Assembly: GCA_015661535.1 (NCBI GenBank)
Contig: DQVY01000256.1
Coordinates: 1-13,159, forward strand
Length of the DNA stretch: 13,159 nt
Source of the DNA: Sulfurovum sp.
GTDB taxonomy: Bacteria > Campylobacterota > Campylobacteria > Campylobacterales > Sulfurovaceae
Reading direction: 5' to 3'
Both the position numbers and the translations under genes were made by a program. The number at the start of each line of letters is the position of its first letter. Position 1 is the first letter of the stretch. The notes beneath the pieces are model-generated. The model was not told the origin of the DNA. It made no database searches and worked only from the letters and a program-made list of their open reading frames with translations. Below, piece after piece: positions 1 through 7,155 of this stretch.

Positions 1-404
1 CATATGACAGATTTTCTTTTATCTCCTAACGTAAAGCTTCCAAATACAGCTATAACAGACCAGAGAACATTCCCTCCACTCGATATAAATCCACCAAGAA
101 AGAATTGAAAGAAAAAAGGTAATAATAAAGAGATAATGATTTGAATATTTTGAGAAACTTTGAAATTTTTTGTATAATAAAGATACGTAAAGTTTAATAT
201 AGTGATCAGAATATAGGTATAAGGTACCATTGCCGCGATATAGATCTCATGGTAAAGACAAATAGTCCCCCATATTAAACCACCGGTACTCATAAGCAAA
301 CCCATGTAAATCAAAAAACTGTGTTGACGTTTTTGCGCAGTTGTGTCACTAGCTGTGTCTGCTATTTCAAGTAAAGGTATAAGGTAATTCATGTACTTAT
401 TCAT
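1..404 (-). CDS. Membrane sensor region, probable adenylate/guanylate cyclase (partial, C-terminus off the left edge)
   Basis: An open frame reads from an ATG at 404-402 to the window edge with no stop, giving about 134 residues. The start is chosen by a GAAAG about 8 bases upstream; a second in-frame ATG lies four codons later. The translation opens MNKYMNYLIPLLEIADTASD and then has hydrophobic stretches at about residues 29-50, 55-75, 86-104 and 108-126, separated by short loops, including FFLGGFISSGGNVLW near 101-115. From memory, this pattern (short cytosolic start, paired membrane helices, an LGGF-xSSG-LW segment) matches the N-terminal membrane domain of class III nucleotide cyclases with one catalytic domain. 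The cyclase part is outside the window, so the enzymatic call is inference; another membrane-anchored sensor is possible. It follows the short-chain dehydrogenase on the same strand after a 69-base AT-rich gap. Confidence 0.6.
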   Translation of the reverse strand, partial: MNKYMNYLIPLLEIADTASDTTAQKRQHSFLIYMGLLMSTGGLIWGTICLYHEIYIAAMVPYTYILITILNFTYLYYTKNFKVSQNIQIIISLLLPFFFQFFLGGFISSGGNVLWSVIAVFGSFTLGDKRKSVI

Positions 405-431
405 GGGAATCACTTTCAAATAATATAATAT

Positions 432-437
432 ATTATA
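432..437 (-). promoter_or_regulatory. Candidate -10 box for the partial membrane sensor gene
   Basis: The minus strand reads TATAAT here, within a run of TATAGTATAGTATAAT, about 28 bases upstream of the ATG at 404. This would give a leader of about 20 bases. No -35 box is evident, as is usual for Campylobacterota sigma-70 promoters. The whole gap is AT-rich, so a chance match is quite possible. Confidence 0.35.
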
Positions 438-473
438 CTATACTATAATTTTTTAAAATAATAAGCATACTTA

Positions 474-1289
474 TTAAGATAATTTCATAAGTATTCTGTC
501 TAAAAGAGACGTACTTAACAGACGTTTTAAATAGCCTAACAAATAGGTTACAGTAGTAATATAATAACGTGGTTTTGGCTTTTTACTTAAAATGATTTTA
601 TGTACCACTGCTGCCACGGAAGTTGCCTCTTCATTAAACGGTACCTTTTTATGATCTCCCTCTAAATTTTTCACATAATTGTCTTTAAACACAGAATGTT
701 CAATGTCTACATTCTCTTTTAGCTTACGCATGGCTGTTTTTCTAAAATCACTGGTAATTGGACCTGTATTGAGCAGTGAGACAGAAATATTCGTATCGTG
801 AAGTTCCAGTCTGAGGGTATCTGCAAGCCCTTCTATGGCATATTTACTGGCATTATAGGCACCACGTCCAAAGAGTGAAATGAGACCAAGCACAGAAGAG
901 TGCTGGATGATCTTTCCATACCCCTGCTTTCTCATAACGGGGATGACTTGTCGTGTACATTCATGCAGTCCAAAGACATTGGTTTCAAACTGCTCTTTGA
1001 GTATCTCTGTTCTTATGTCTTCCAATGCGCCTGCTTGTCCAAAACCGGCATTGTTGAACCAGACATCTATTTTCCCTTCTTTTTCCATAACAGTCTGAAT
1101 GACTTCTGCAATTTGACTGTGATCTCGAACATCCAGCTGCATAGCATGTTCAAAACCCAATGCTTTAAGCATCTGAACATCTTCTTCAGAACGTGCTGTC
1201 GGGTAGACGGTGACAAATTTATCTTGTAGATATTTAGCTGTGGCCAAGCCTATACCCGTAGAACATCCTGTGATGATAATATTTGTCAT
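474..1289 (-). CDS. Short-chain dehydrogenase/reductase (SDR family)
   Basis: This is a 271-residue cytosolic oxidoreductase of the classical SDR family, which transfers hydride between NAD(P)H and a carbonyl or alcohol. Family marks are all present: the cofactor-binding TGCSTGIG at residues 7-14, NNAG at 79-82, the structural Asn104 in FETNVFG, and the catalytic set Ser131 or Ser132, Tyr145 and Lys149 (YNASK). Length is typical. The C-terminal 30 residues are hydrophobic and basic, which could favour membrane association. The start has a good ribosome-binding site, AGGAG, 7 bases upstream. The substrate cannot be told from sequence; a retinol-dehydrogenase-like or fatty-acyl role is common in close-looking members. 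It lies 76 bases downstream of the multicopper oxidase on the same strand; a functional link is not evident. Confidence 0.9.
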   Translation of the reverse strand: MTNIIITGCSTGIGLATAKYLQDKFVTVYPTARSEEDVQMLKALGFEHAMQLDVRDHSQIAEVIQTVMEKEGKIDVWFNNAGFGQAGALEDIRTEILKEQFETNVFGLHECTRQVIPVMRKQGYGKIIQHSSVLGLISLFGRGAYNASKYAIEGLADTLRLELHDTNISVSLLNTGPITSDFRKTAMRKLKENVDIEHSVFKDNYVKNLEGDHKKVPFNEEATSVAAVVHKIILSKKPKPRYYITTVTYLLGYLKRLLSTSLLDRILMKLS

Positions 1290-1315
1290 GTTATGCTCCT
1301 AAAACTTTATGCTGT

Positions 1316-1324
1316 ATTTTAGCA
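1316..1324 (-). promoter_or_regulatory. Candidate extended -10 promoter for the SDR gene
   Basis: The minus strand reads TGCTAAAAT, an extended -10 with one mismatch to TGnTATAAT, placed to give a leader of roughly 20 bases that still includes the AGGAG site. A 7-base inverted repeat, TTTTAGC at 1317-1323 and GCTAAAA at 1345-1351, overlaps it and could be an operator or chance. Confidence 0.3.
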
Positions 1325-1365
1325 AAATAAGCATGAAATCATAGGCTAAAATATCTATTTAGACT

Positions 1366-2790
1366 TCATCGAACAATAAATTGTCCCATCATGCCTCTAT
1401 CTTCATGTTCAAGGAAGTGGCAGTGGTACATGTAAGGTACCGTTATATCTGTATAGTCTGTCATTTTTACAACAATTTGTACACTCTCATCTGCCGGTAT
1501 CCAAACGGTATCTTTGTATCCGTCTTCATTGGCAGGGATACTCGTATTTCCATTTCTACTGATTAATTGAAAATGAGTCCCATGCATATGGAAGTTGTGG
1601 TTTACACCCATGGTATTGGTAATTTCCCAGAGCTCAATATCATCAAGATATACAGTTTCATCTATACGGTTAAGATCCATTACTTTATTGTTAATAGTAA
1701 AATTTCCATCACTTGCCTCAAGTGTAAATGTTCTTGTGACAGTACTTGGTGGAACAAGTCTTGTAAGTGTTGTTAATGCAGAAGGGAGTGTTGTTGTTGC
1801 CGATGCTGATTTAGAGACATTGATCTTAACAAAGGTTTTATTGTATAAAAACTCTTTTAGTTCAATACTTTTACCAATATCACCACTTAAGTCAACGACG
1901 ATCTCTGCTCTTTCTGCTGGGGACAGAACAAGGCTGGTCATGCTCACAGGAGATTCAAGAAAGGCATTGTCCGTAGCTATCTGTTTGAAAGCACGTCCAT
2001 CAGAAAAACCTATTTTGTACATACTAGAGTTAGAACCATTGAGAATTCTAAAGCGTATCTCTTTAGCTTCTGCGTCAAATGTAGGCTCAATAGCACCATT
2101 TGCCAGGAAAGTATCACCTATGTACCCTGTCATTACCTCATGCATATTTGGGCTGTAGAGTAACTGGACAGCGTTGTCAAATTTTCTGTCTTGAAGTACT
2201 AGTGGTATATCATCTATACCATAGCGTTTAGGTAGATCAAGGGCATCGCTCTCAGCATCTTCTATGATGATCATTCCCGCTATACCTTTATAAACTTGCT
2301 CAGATGTCTGCTTCAGTGTATGTGGGTGGTACCAGTTGGTACAAGCTTTCTGATTGACAGTATATTTAGCAGACCAAGTAGTACCTGCAGCAATATTTTG
2401 CCATGCTGAGCCATCCATATTGGCAGGAAGATGCATACCATGCCCATGCATACTGATCGTTTCAGAAAGTGTATTTTCATACTTTATAGAAACATCTTCT
2501 CCATCTCTCAAAAAGAGTGTAGGCCCTAGAAAAGTACCATTGACCGCATAGGTAGCGGTCTTACCTTCATGAAAGAAATCATGTGATGAAGACTGAACTC
2601 TTAGCTCATACACTTTAGGGTCTGAAGCTGTACCAGCTCCTGTGCCTGTCAATGAAGGAGGAATAGGAAGTGATTTTGCTATGGGCGTAAGTGTACTACC
2701 TGCATCATTACCACCGCCTCCACCACCACATCCTGTCAATAGTGCTACTGCTGCCGCGCCACTTAGTGTTAAAAATTCTCTTCTTTCCAT
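1366..2790 (-). CDS. Multicopper oxidase, Tat-type lipoprotein
   Basis: This is a 474-residue three-cupredoxin multicopper oxidase (CueO/CotA/laccase-like), expected to oxidise Cu(I) or organic substrates outside the cytoplasm while reducing O2 to water. The N-terminus has a twin-arginine motif, RREFL (residues 3-7), a hydrophobic stretch and a lipobox, LTGC, with Cys21. A six-glycine linker follows (22-27). Copper motifs appear in order: HGHG (His115, His117), WYHPH (His155, His157), HNFHMHG (His398, His401, His403) and YHCHFLEH with Cys457, His456, His458, His462 and axial Met467. All trinuclear and type 1 ligands are therefore present and the enzyme should be active. The start is set by AAGGA about 8 bases upstream. 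No methionine-rich CueO insert is seen. Its neighbours are an SDR downstream and an aquaporin upstream, and no copper ATPase or chaperone is in the window, so copper detoxification is only a likely role. Confidence 0.92.
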   Translation of the reverse strand: MERREFLTLSGAAAVALLTGCGGGGGGNDAGSTLTPIAKSLPIPPSLTGTGAGTASDPKVYELRVQSSSHDFFHEGKTATYAVNGTFLGPTLFLRDGEDVSIKYENTLSETISMHGHGMHLPANMDGSAWQNIAAGTTWSAKYTVNQKACTNWYHPHTLKQTSEQVYKGIAGMIIIEDAESDALDLPKRYGIDDIPLVLQDRKFDNAVQLLYSPNMHEVMTGYIGDTFLANGAIEPTFDAEAKEIRFRILNGSNSSMYKIGFSDGRAFKQIATDNAFLESPVSMTSLVLSPAERAEIVVDLSGDIGKSIELKEFLYNKTFVKINVSKSASATTTLPSALTTLTRLVPPSTVTRTFTLEASDGNFTINNKVMDLNRIDETVYLDDIELWEITNTMGVNHNFHMHGTHFQLISRNGNTSIPANEDGYKDTVWIPADESVQIVVKMTDYTDITVPYMYHCHFLEHEDRGMMGQFIVR

Positions 2791-2860
2791 TATATTTTCC
2801 TTTTATATTTATATGGGTGAATTGTAAAATAAGTTTGTTACTTAAATGTTACCTTATTTA

Positions 2861-2866
2861 ATTATA
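2861..2866 (-). promoter_or_regulatory. Candidate -10 box for the multicopper oxidase gene
   Basis: The minus strand reads TATAAT here, giving a leader of about 60 bases. Just downstream lies a 7-base inverted repeat, AAATAAG at 2827-2833 and CTTATTT at 2853-2859, with a 19-base spacer. It falls where an operator next to the transcription start would lie. The gap from 2791 to 2949 holds nothing else apart from the aquaporin terminator. Low certainty, because the region is very AT-rich. Confidence 0.35.
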
Positions 2867-2916
2867 TAGTTATAAATTATATTTATAATAAAATAAAAGA
2901 TTGAAAGAAAGAAGAT

Positions 2917-2939
2917 TCTGGTGGTAAAGTACCACCAGA
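2917..2939 (-). terminator. Rho-independent terminator of aqpZ
   Basis: A perfect 10-base inverted repeat, TCTGGTGGTA and TACCACCAGA with a 3-base loop, starts about 11 bases after the aqpZ stop codon. On the minus strand it is followed by a pyrimidine-rich, T-rich tail (AATCTTCTTTCTTTC). The GC content of the stem stands out in an AT-rich gap. It should insulate the multicopper oxidase gene from aquaporin transcription. Confidence 0.75.
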
Positions 2940-2949
2940 GAAGAAGATA

Positions 2950-3645
2950 TTATCTAGATGTAGCGAAAAAAAGTTTCCATACTACACCAGCGAGTACTGC
3001 TCCTGCAATTGGTGCTGCCCAGAAGACCCAGACTTGACCCATGGCTGCGGTATCTGCAAAAAGTGCTGCTGCCAAACTTCTTGCAGGGTTCACAGAAGTA
3101 TTGGAAACAGGGATAGAAATAAGGTGGATAAGTGTTAACCCTAAACCTATAGCAATAGGGGCAAAACCCGCCGGTGCTTTTTCATCTGTAGCGCCCAAAA
3201 TGATAAATAAAAACATAAATGTCATCACTACTTCGGTAATGATCACAGAAGTAAGATTGTATTTACCCGGAGAGAGTTCTCCAAAACCATTAGAAGCAAA
3301 GCCCCCTGCCTCAAATCCTGTCTGCCCTGAAGCTATCATATAGAGTACAAAAGCACCCAGTGTTCCACCAACTACCTGTGCCGTAATGTAAGGCAGAAGT
3401 TCTTTGGTCTCAAATTTACCTGCAGACCAAAGTCCAAAAGAGACAGCCGGGTTAAAGTGACCACCGGAAATGTGTCCTACAGCAAAGGCCATAGTAAGGA
3501 CCGTTAAACCAAATGCAAAAGCGACACCCACAAAACCTATACCCATTCCAGGGAAACCAGCTGCCAAAACAGCGGCGCCACAGCCTCCTAAAACCAACCA
3601 AAATGTACCAAAGAACTCAGCACCTAACTTTTTACCTAAAGTCAT
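2950..3645 (-). CDS. aqpZ: Aquaporin Z, water channel
   Basis: This 231-residue inner-membrane protein of the MIP family allows rapid passive water flow. It aligns by eye along its whole length with E. coli AqpZ, including GTFWLVLGGCGAAVLAAGFP near the start. Both pore motifs are intact: NPA at 65-67 and NPAR at 186-189. The narrow filter residues Phe45, His174, Thr183 and Arg189 match the water-selective AqpZ type rather than glycerol facilitators. Six membrane helices plus two half-helices fit the length. The start is supported by AAGGGGA about 5 bases upstream. It has its own candidate promoter and a strong terminator, so it is probably a single-gene unit after bioV. A 16-base copy of its start region lies 78 bases upstream (see repeats). 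Confidence 0.96.
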   Translation of the reverse strand: MTLGKKLGAEFFGTFWLVLGGCGAAVLAAGFPGMGIGFVGVAFAFGLTVLTMAFAVGHISGGHFNPAVSFGLWSAGKFETKELLPYITAQVVGGTLGAFVLYMIASGQTGFEAGGFASNGFGELSPGKYNLTSVIITEVVMTFMFLFIILGATDEKAPAGFAPIAIGLGLTLIHLISIPVSNTSVNPARSLAAALFADTAAMGQVWVFWAAPIAGAVLAGVVWKLFFATSR

Positions 3646-3653
3646 ATATTCCC
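3638..3653. repeat. 16-base direct repeat, copy 1 (aqpZ start site)
   Basis: AAAGTCATATATTCCC on the plus strand. On the minus strand this is GGGAATATATGACTTT, which contains part of the aqpZ ribosome-binding site, its ATG and the next codons. An identical copy is at 3716-3731. Confidence 0.85.
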
Positions 3654-3681
3654 CTTATTATTAAAATGTTTTACGAGATAA

Positions 3682-3690
3682 AGTATAACA
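3682..3690 (-). promoter_or_regulatory. Candidate extended -10 promoter of aqpZ
   Basis: The minus strand reads TGTTATACT, matching an extended -10 (TGnTATAAT) with one mismatch. It would start transcription near 3675 and give a leader of about 30 bases before the aqpZ ATG. It lies between the two copies of the 16-base repeat, so the upstream copy would not be in this transcript. Confidence 0.45.
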
Positions 3691-3715
3691 AAATATTTAT
3701 AATTTTTGTTTATAA

Positions 3716-3731
3716 AAAGTCATATATTCCC
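3716..3731. repeat. 16-base direct repeat, copy 2 (duplicated start region)
   Basis: This stretch is identical to 3638-3653 and offset by 78 bases. On the minus strand it gives GGGAATAT, then ATG, and opens an 8-codon frame (MTFYKQKL, then TAA). It starts 10 bases after the bioV stop. The flanks of the two copies do not match, so the duplicated unit is short. Confidence 0.85.
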
Positions 3732-3741
3732 AATATAAAGA

Positions 3742-4254
3742 TCAAGATAAAAGGGCATGCCCTACATTTTTCATAAAATAGACAGTGCTTATGGGTGCAA
3801 AAAAATCAAAGGTCTCTTGACTGTCAATGATCTCGTCTTTTTCGCCCAAAAAAACTTCAATAACCGTTCCTCTGCTTTGAATAGCATCAAGTTTCTCTGC
3901 ATCCCAGACATAGCTTAAAAGGGCATCAAGCTCTTCTCTTTCCCCCGTGTGAATATAAGCAGAGAGATCCCCTTCAGAGGGCGAAGCCACGTTGGCAGTA
4001 AATTGTTTTATATAGGCCTGTGTATCTGCATCAAAATAACGCAGTTGTGCGCGTATGAAACTCTGTTTTTCTGTCTGAAAAAAAGCCGGAGAGAGTAAGA
4101 TAAGCCTGTCTATACGTTTTTTTGACTGATAGACATACTCTAAAGCCTGCTGAGCACCAAAACTAAACCCGGCAACACAATAGTCACTATGTATGAGATA
4201 CTGTGAAAAGATCTCTTCTTCACCCTGAAGTGAAAAACCAGAAAAATATTTCAT
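3742..4254 (-). CDS. bioV: Pimeloyl-ACP methyl ester esterase BioV
   Basis: This is a small alpha/beta hydrolase of 170 residues. BioV is the Campylobacterota counterpart of BioH: it cleaves the methyl ester of pimeloyl-ACP to end pimelate synthesis and open the biotin pathway in the cytosol. The opening MKYFSGFSLQ is typical of the family as I remember it. The nucleophile elbow GFSFG has Ser31; Asp140 (LGEKD) and His166 (NVGHA) complete a catalytic triad. It is shorter than BioH (about 256 residues), with a reduced lid. The frame extends upstream to a GTG at 4284, but the ATG at 4254 fits the family better and has GAGGA about 10 bases upstream. That ATG overlaps the FtsH-like stop by one base (TAATG), a sign of translational coupling. 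Function is assigned from family memory, not tested here. Confidence 0.82.
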   Translation of the reverse strand: MKYFSGFSLQGEEEIFSQYLIHSDYCVAGFSFGAQQALEYVYQSKKRIDRLILLSPAFFQTEKQSFIRAQLRYFDADTQAYIKQFTANVASPSEGDLSAYIHTGEREELDALLSYVWDAEKLDAIQSRGTVIEVFLGEKDEIIDSQETFDFFAPISTVYFMKNVGHALLS

Positions 4255-5930
4255 TAAAATATTTTCCTCAGAATTACCCTGCACTCTTCTGCGGTAATAT
4301 TTTCATGTTCAAGCAGATAGGCTGATACTTCCTGTAAAGCTTTATCGAGTGTTTTAAGCAGCGTAGAGACCTCTGCTGCAGAATCACGAAGAAGATCTTC
4401 TTCTTGCTGAGAATTCACCATAAAATTATCACCCATAGCATAGGTATAGATCACTTTGGAAACGATCTCCCTGGCTTGTACTATGTCCGTTGCAGCATTG
4501 GTGAACTGCTCATTGTAGTGCATCTTGGTTGCAATGCTTCCTGCAAGATACATTTTAAGCCGTGAAAGCAGTTGGCTTTTGGAAAGAATTTCATGCTCTT
4601 GTATGAGTAGACGGGTATTGACAATGCCAATTTTGTCAAATTCAACATCCAGCCATGTGGCTATAACAGCCTTTGCCCCCTGATAAACAGCTTGTATCTC
4701 TCGTTCTTCTTCTGTAAAAGAGAGTATTTTTCGTTTGCCCTCTAAGACTTTCTCTTTGACTGATTCAAAGTCGGAAGTTTCAACTACTGTTCTGCCTTCT
4801 CTCATGGCAAAAATAGCTGCCTCATTGGTGAGTGTGTCCAGTGCTGCTGAGTTAAATCCTACCGTCATACGCGCTACTTTTTCTATGTTTACCTTGTTTG
4901 GTTTATGTGCTAAGTAGAGTTCCAGTGTTTGCATTCTGTCTTCAAGGTCTGGCAGTGAAATATGTATACGTCTGTCAAAGCGCCCTGCCCTAAGCAATGC
5001 TTCATCTAACATTTCCACTTTATTGGTCGCCCCAATGATGATAACACCGGAGCTGTCTTCAAAACCATCCATTTCTGTCAAAAGCTGATTGAGGGTTGCC
5101 TCACGTTCATCGTTTCGCTGTTCACCACGGCTTTTCCCCACGGCATCGATCTCATCTATAAAAATGATACTTGGTGCCATCTGTTTGGCTTTTTTAAAGA
5201 GTTCAGAAACCCTTTTGGCACCCATGCCCACATAGATCTGTACAAAAGAAGCACCACTTTGGTAAAAGAAAGGTACATTCGCTTCACCAGCTACTGCTTT
5301 GGAGATGAGGGTTTTCCCTACACCAGGAGGGCCTACAAGCAAGACACCCTTAGGTAAACGTATGTCAAGGTCACGGTACTTTTGCGGCTCTTTAAGAAAA
5401 TCAATGATCTCTTCAAGTTCCTCTTTTACATCTTTGATACCGGCAACGTCTTTAAATGTCACACTGGAAGTCAATGCCTGAACAGGTTCATTGTGTGACT
5501 CATTTTCTGCTTTACTTGTGGCTCTGATATGTTTGAGTTGCTGAAGTCTATTTTGTTTCACAAAGCGAAATAAGAAAATAAAAGATGCAACTAAAAGAAG
5601 CAAAAGCAGCAAAGCATACATAATACTGTTCCCCTCATATACTTCTACAGGATATTTAGAAAAAAAAGCAGTTTTGTTAATGGCATCTTTATAGATCTTA
5701 TAACCGGCATCACTGGTTTTTAAATGAATATACTCACCATCTACTATGACTTTTTCTATTTTGTTATTACTGTAGAGTGCATTGGCCTGTTGATGGGTGA
5801 TCAGTGTATCGGTATCTCTTAGCATGGCAAAAGTCAGCAGTGTTAACAGTACCAGCAGTAAAGCAACAATGATCTTCATATTTTTGGCCTGAAGTACAGG
5901 TACCTTAAACCGTTGCTTTGTTTCCTTCAT
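4254..5930 (-). CDS. FtsH-like membrane AAA+ ATPase with degenerate protease site
   Basis: This 558-residue protein has the FtsH layout. There is a membrane helix at about 17-37, an outer domain at 38-102, a second helix at 103-124, an AAA+ module and an M41-like C-terminal domain. The ATPase is intact: Walker A GPPGVGKT (200-207), Walker B IIFIDE (255-260), pore Phe229 in SFVQIYVG, and GRFDR with Arg317 and Arg320. In the peptidase domain the zinc motif HEAGH of FtsH is replaced by YQGAK (416-420), so both zinc histidines and the catalytic Glu are lost; the later Asp482 (ATDIVQA) remains. It is about 80 residues shorter than E. coli FtsH. It is therefore likely an ATP-driven unfoldase, a membrane-protein chaperone, or a partner of the true FtsH (not in the window). 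The start has a strong GGAGG site 7 bases upstream and overlaps mtaB by 26 bases. Met18 is a weaker alternative start. Confidence 0.9.
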   Translation of the reverse strand: MKETKQRFKVPVLQAKNMKIIVALLLVLLTLLTFAMLRDTDTLITHQQANALYSNNKIEKVIVDGEYIHLKTSDAGYKIYKDAINKTAFFSKYPVEVYEGNSIMYALLLLLLLVASFIFLFRFVKQNRLQQLKHIRATSKAENESHNEPVQALTSSVTFKDVAGIKDVKEELEEIIDFLKEPQKYRDLDIRLPKGVLLVGPPGVGKTLISKAVAGEANVPFFYQSGASFVQIYVGMGAKRVSELFKKAKQMAPSIIFIDEIDAVGKSRGEQRNDEREATLNQLLTEMDGFEDSSGVIIIGATNKVEMLDEALLRAGRFDRRIHISLPDLEDRMQTLELYLAHKPNKVNIEKVARMTVGFNSAALDTLTNEAAIFAMREGRTVVETSDFESVKEKVLEGKRKILSFTEEEREIQAVYQGAKAVIATWLDVEFDKIGIVNTRLLIQEHEILSKSQLLSRLKMYLAGSIATKMHYNEQFTNAATDIVQAREIVSKVIYTYAMGDNFMVNSQQEEDLLRDSAAEVSTLLKTLDKALQEVSAYLLEHENITAEECRVILRKIF

Positions 5931-7155
5931 ATGTTACCTCCACATCATTTAAAAATACCCAGTTTGAACTCAAATCTTCATCACTTTGTACTGACACTTT
6001 GTTAAAATACTGGTCAAAACCATGGTATACGCCATTGTTGCCATTTTCAAGTAAGACTTCAAGTGCTTGAGTATGCTCTCTTCTAAAGGCAAAGTTCTTT
6101 GCTTTTATGATCGCTGTCAATTCACGGTGTCTCTCTTTGGCAATGTTCCCTCGTATCTCTGGTTTCATGGCAGCAGAAGCTGTGTTGTCCCGTTTTGAGT
6201 ATGAAAATGCATGTACATGGGTCAAAGGCAACTCCTTTACCCTTTCCATTGCTAAAGCCCACTCTACATCATCTTCACCGGGGTGCCCAACAATGTAGTC
6301 TGTACCAAGCGCATACCCTCTTGATGCAATTTTATGAAAAAGATCAAAATCTGTTTTATATTCATTACGCCTGTTCATGATCTTGAGCATTTTATCACTG
6401 GTATGCTGCAGAGCAATATGCATATGTCTTGCCATCCAAGGTTCATCAAGCAGTTCCATAAACTCATCATCTATCTGTATAGGTTCAAGACTCCCTATAC
6501 GTATGCGTCGTACACCGCGTATCATAGACATTTTTTTAAGTAGTTTCGCCATAGATGTGTTATGGTCCTGTCCGTAAGACCCAACATTTGTTCCTGTCAA
6601 GATGAACTCACCAAAACCATTCGAAGCCAATTTTGTAATTTGCTCCAAGATAGTCTCTTCTTTATGTGAACGTGCATCACCGCGTACAGCAGGGATAATG
6701 CAGTAGGAACATCTAAAATCACAGCCCTCCTGAATTTTAATGAATGCCCTGCTTTTGCCTACAAACTCTTCAACAATAGTTGAGTCTATATGCTCAAGAT
6801 CACCTATCTGGTAAAAAGGTTCTTCATTTTTAAGGACGGTATTGATATTTTCTTTTTCAGAATGTCCAATAACACCAAACACTTTTTTATCTTCAAAAAG
6901 AGTTTCACCCTTGGAGTGCGAACCACACCCTGCAAGTATGACTTTTGCATCAGGGTTTTTACGCTTCATGGATGAAATGTAATTACGTACAGAGGAGTCT
7001 GCCCCATTTGTGACTGTACATGAGTTTACTACGATAAAGTCCGAGTTCATTTCATCATCTGTTAGGTCATAGTCTTTTAGTTTAGACATCATCACTTGTG
7101 TATCAAACTGATTGGTACGGCAGCCAAAGGTTTTAAAATAGACTTTTTTCTGCAT
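5905..7155 (-). CDS. mtaB: tRNA (t6A37) methylthiotransferase MtaB
   Basis: This radical SAM enzyme of 416 residues adds a methylthio group to t6A at position 37 of tRNAs reading ANN codons, giving ms2t6A. Domains in order: an N-terminal UPF0004 domain with Cys12, Cys46 and Cys77 holding one 4Fe-4S cluster; a radical SAM barrel with CDFRCSYC (Cys145, Cys149, Cys152) holding the second; and a TRAM RNA-binding domain from about 360. The opening KTFGCRTNQFD matches MtaB rather than MiaB, which usually has GCQMN. All cluster cysteines are present. The ATG overlaps the stop of the upstream channel gene by one base (TAATG) and has GAGAGG about 10 bases upstream. The gene lies inside the aroB-to-bioV chain; tgt, another anticodon-loop modification gene, is at the other end of the locus. 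Confidence 0.92.
   Translation of the reverse strand: MQKKVYFKTFGCRTNQFDTQVMMSKLKDYDLTDDEMNSDFIVVNSCTVTNGADSSVRNYISSMKRKNPDAKVILAGCGSHSKGETLFEDKKVFGVIGHSEKENINTVLKNEEPFYQIGDLEHIDSTIVEEFVGKSRAFIKIQEGCDFRCSYCIIPAVRGDARSHKEETILEQITKLASNGFGEFILTGTNVGSYGQDHNTSMAKLLKKMSMIRGVRRIRIGSLEPIQIDDEFMELLDEPWMARHMHIALQHTSDKMLKIMNRRNEYKTDFDLFHKIASRGYALGTDYIVGHPGEDDVEWALAMERVKELPLTHVHAFSYSKRDNTASAAMKPEIRGNIAKERHRELTAIIKAKNFAFRREHTQALEVLLENGNNGVYHGFDQYFNKVSVQSDEDLSSNWVFLNDVEVTYEGNKATV

Noticed and set aside
460..475. AT-only hairpin AATAAG-CATA-CTTATT over the SDR stop codon, considered as a terminator
   Set aside because: The stem is six bases with one G-C pair and lies in an extremely AT-rich gap; it is too weak to call.
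880..1229. Plus-strand open frames opposite the SDR gene
   Set aside because: They lie wholly antisense to a gene with complete catalytic motifs, and their translations show no family features.
1595..2158. 187-codon plus-strand open frame opposite the multicopper oxidase
   Set aside because: The minus-strand frame carries all copper ligands; the antisense frame is a by-product of its codon use, with no ribosome-binding site noted.
4255..4284. Upstream GTG extension of bioV by ten residues
   Set aside because: The ATG at 4254 gives the usual family N-terminus, has GAGGA upstream and forms a TAATG junction with the preceding gene.
5648..5660. Run of eight A on the plus strand inside the FtsH-like gene, considered as a phase-variable tract
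   Set aside because: The frame is intact, the tract is short, and A/T runs of this size are common here; phase variation in this group usually uses G tracts.
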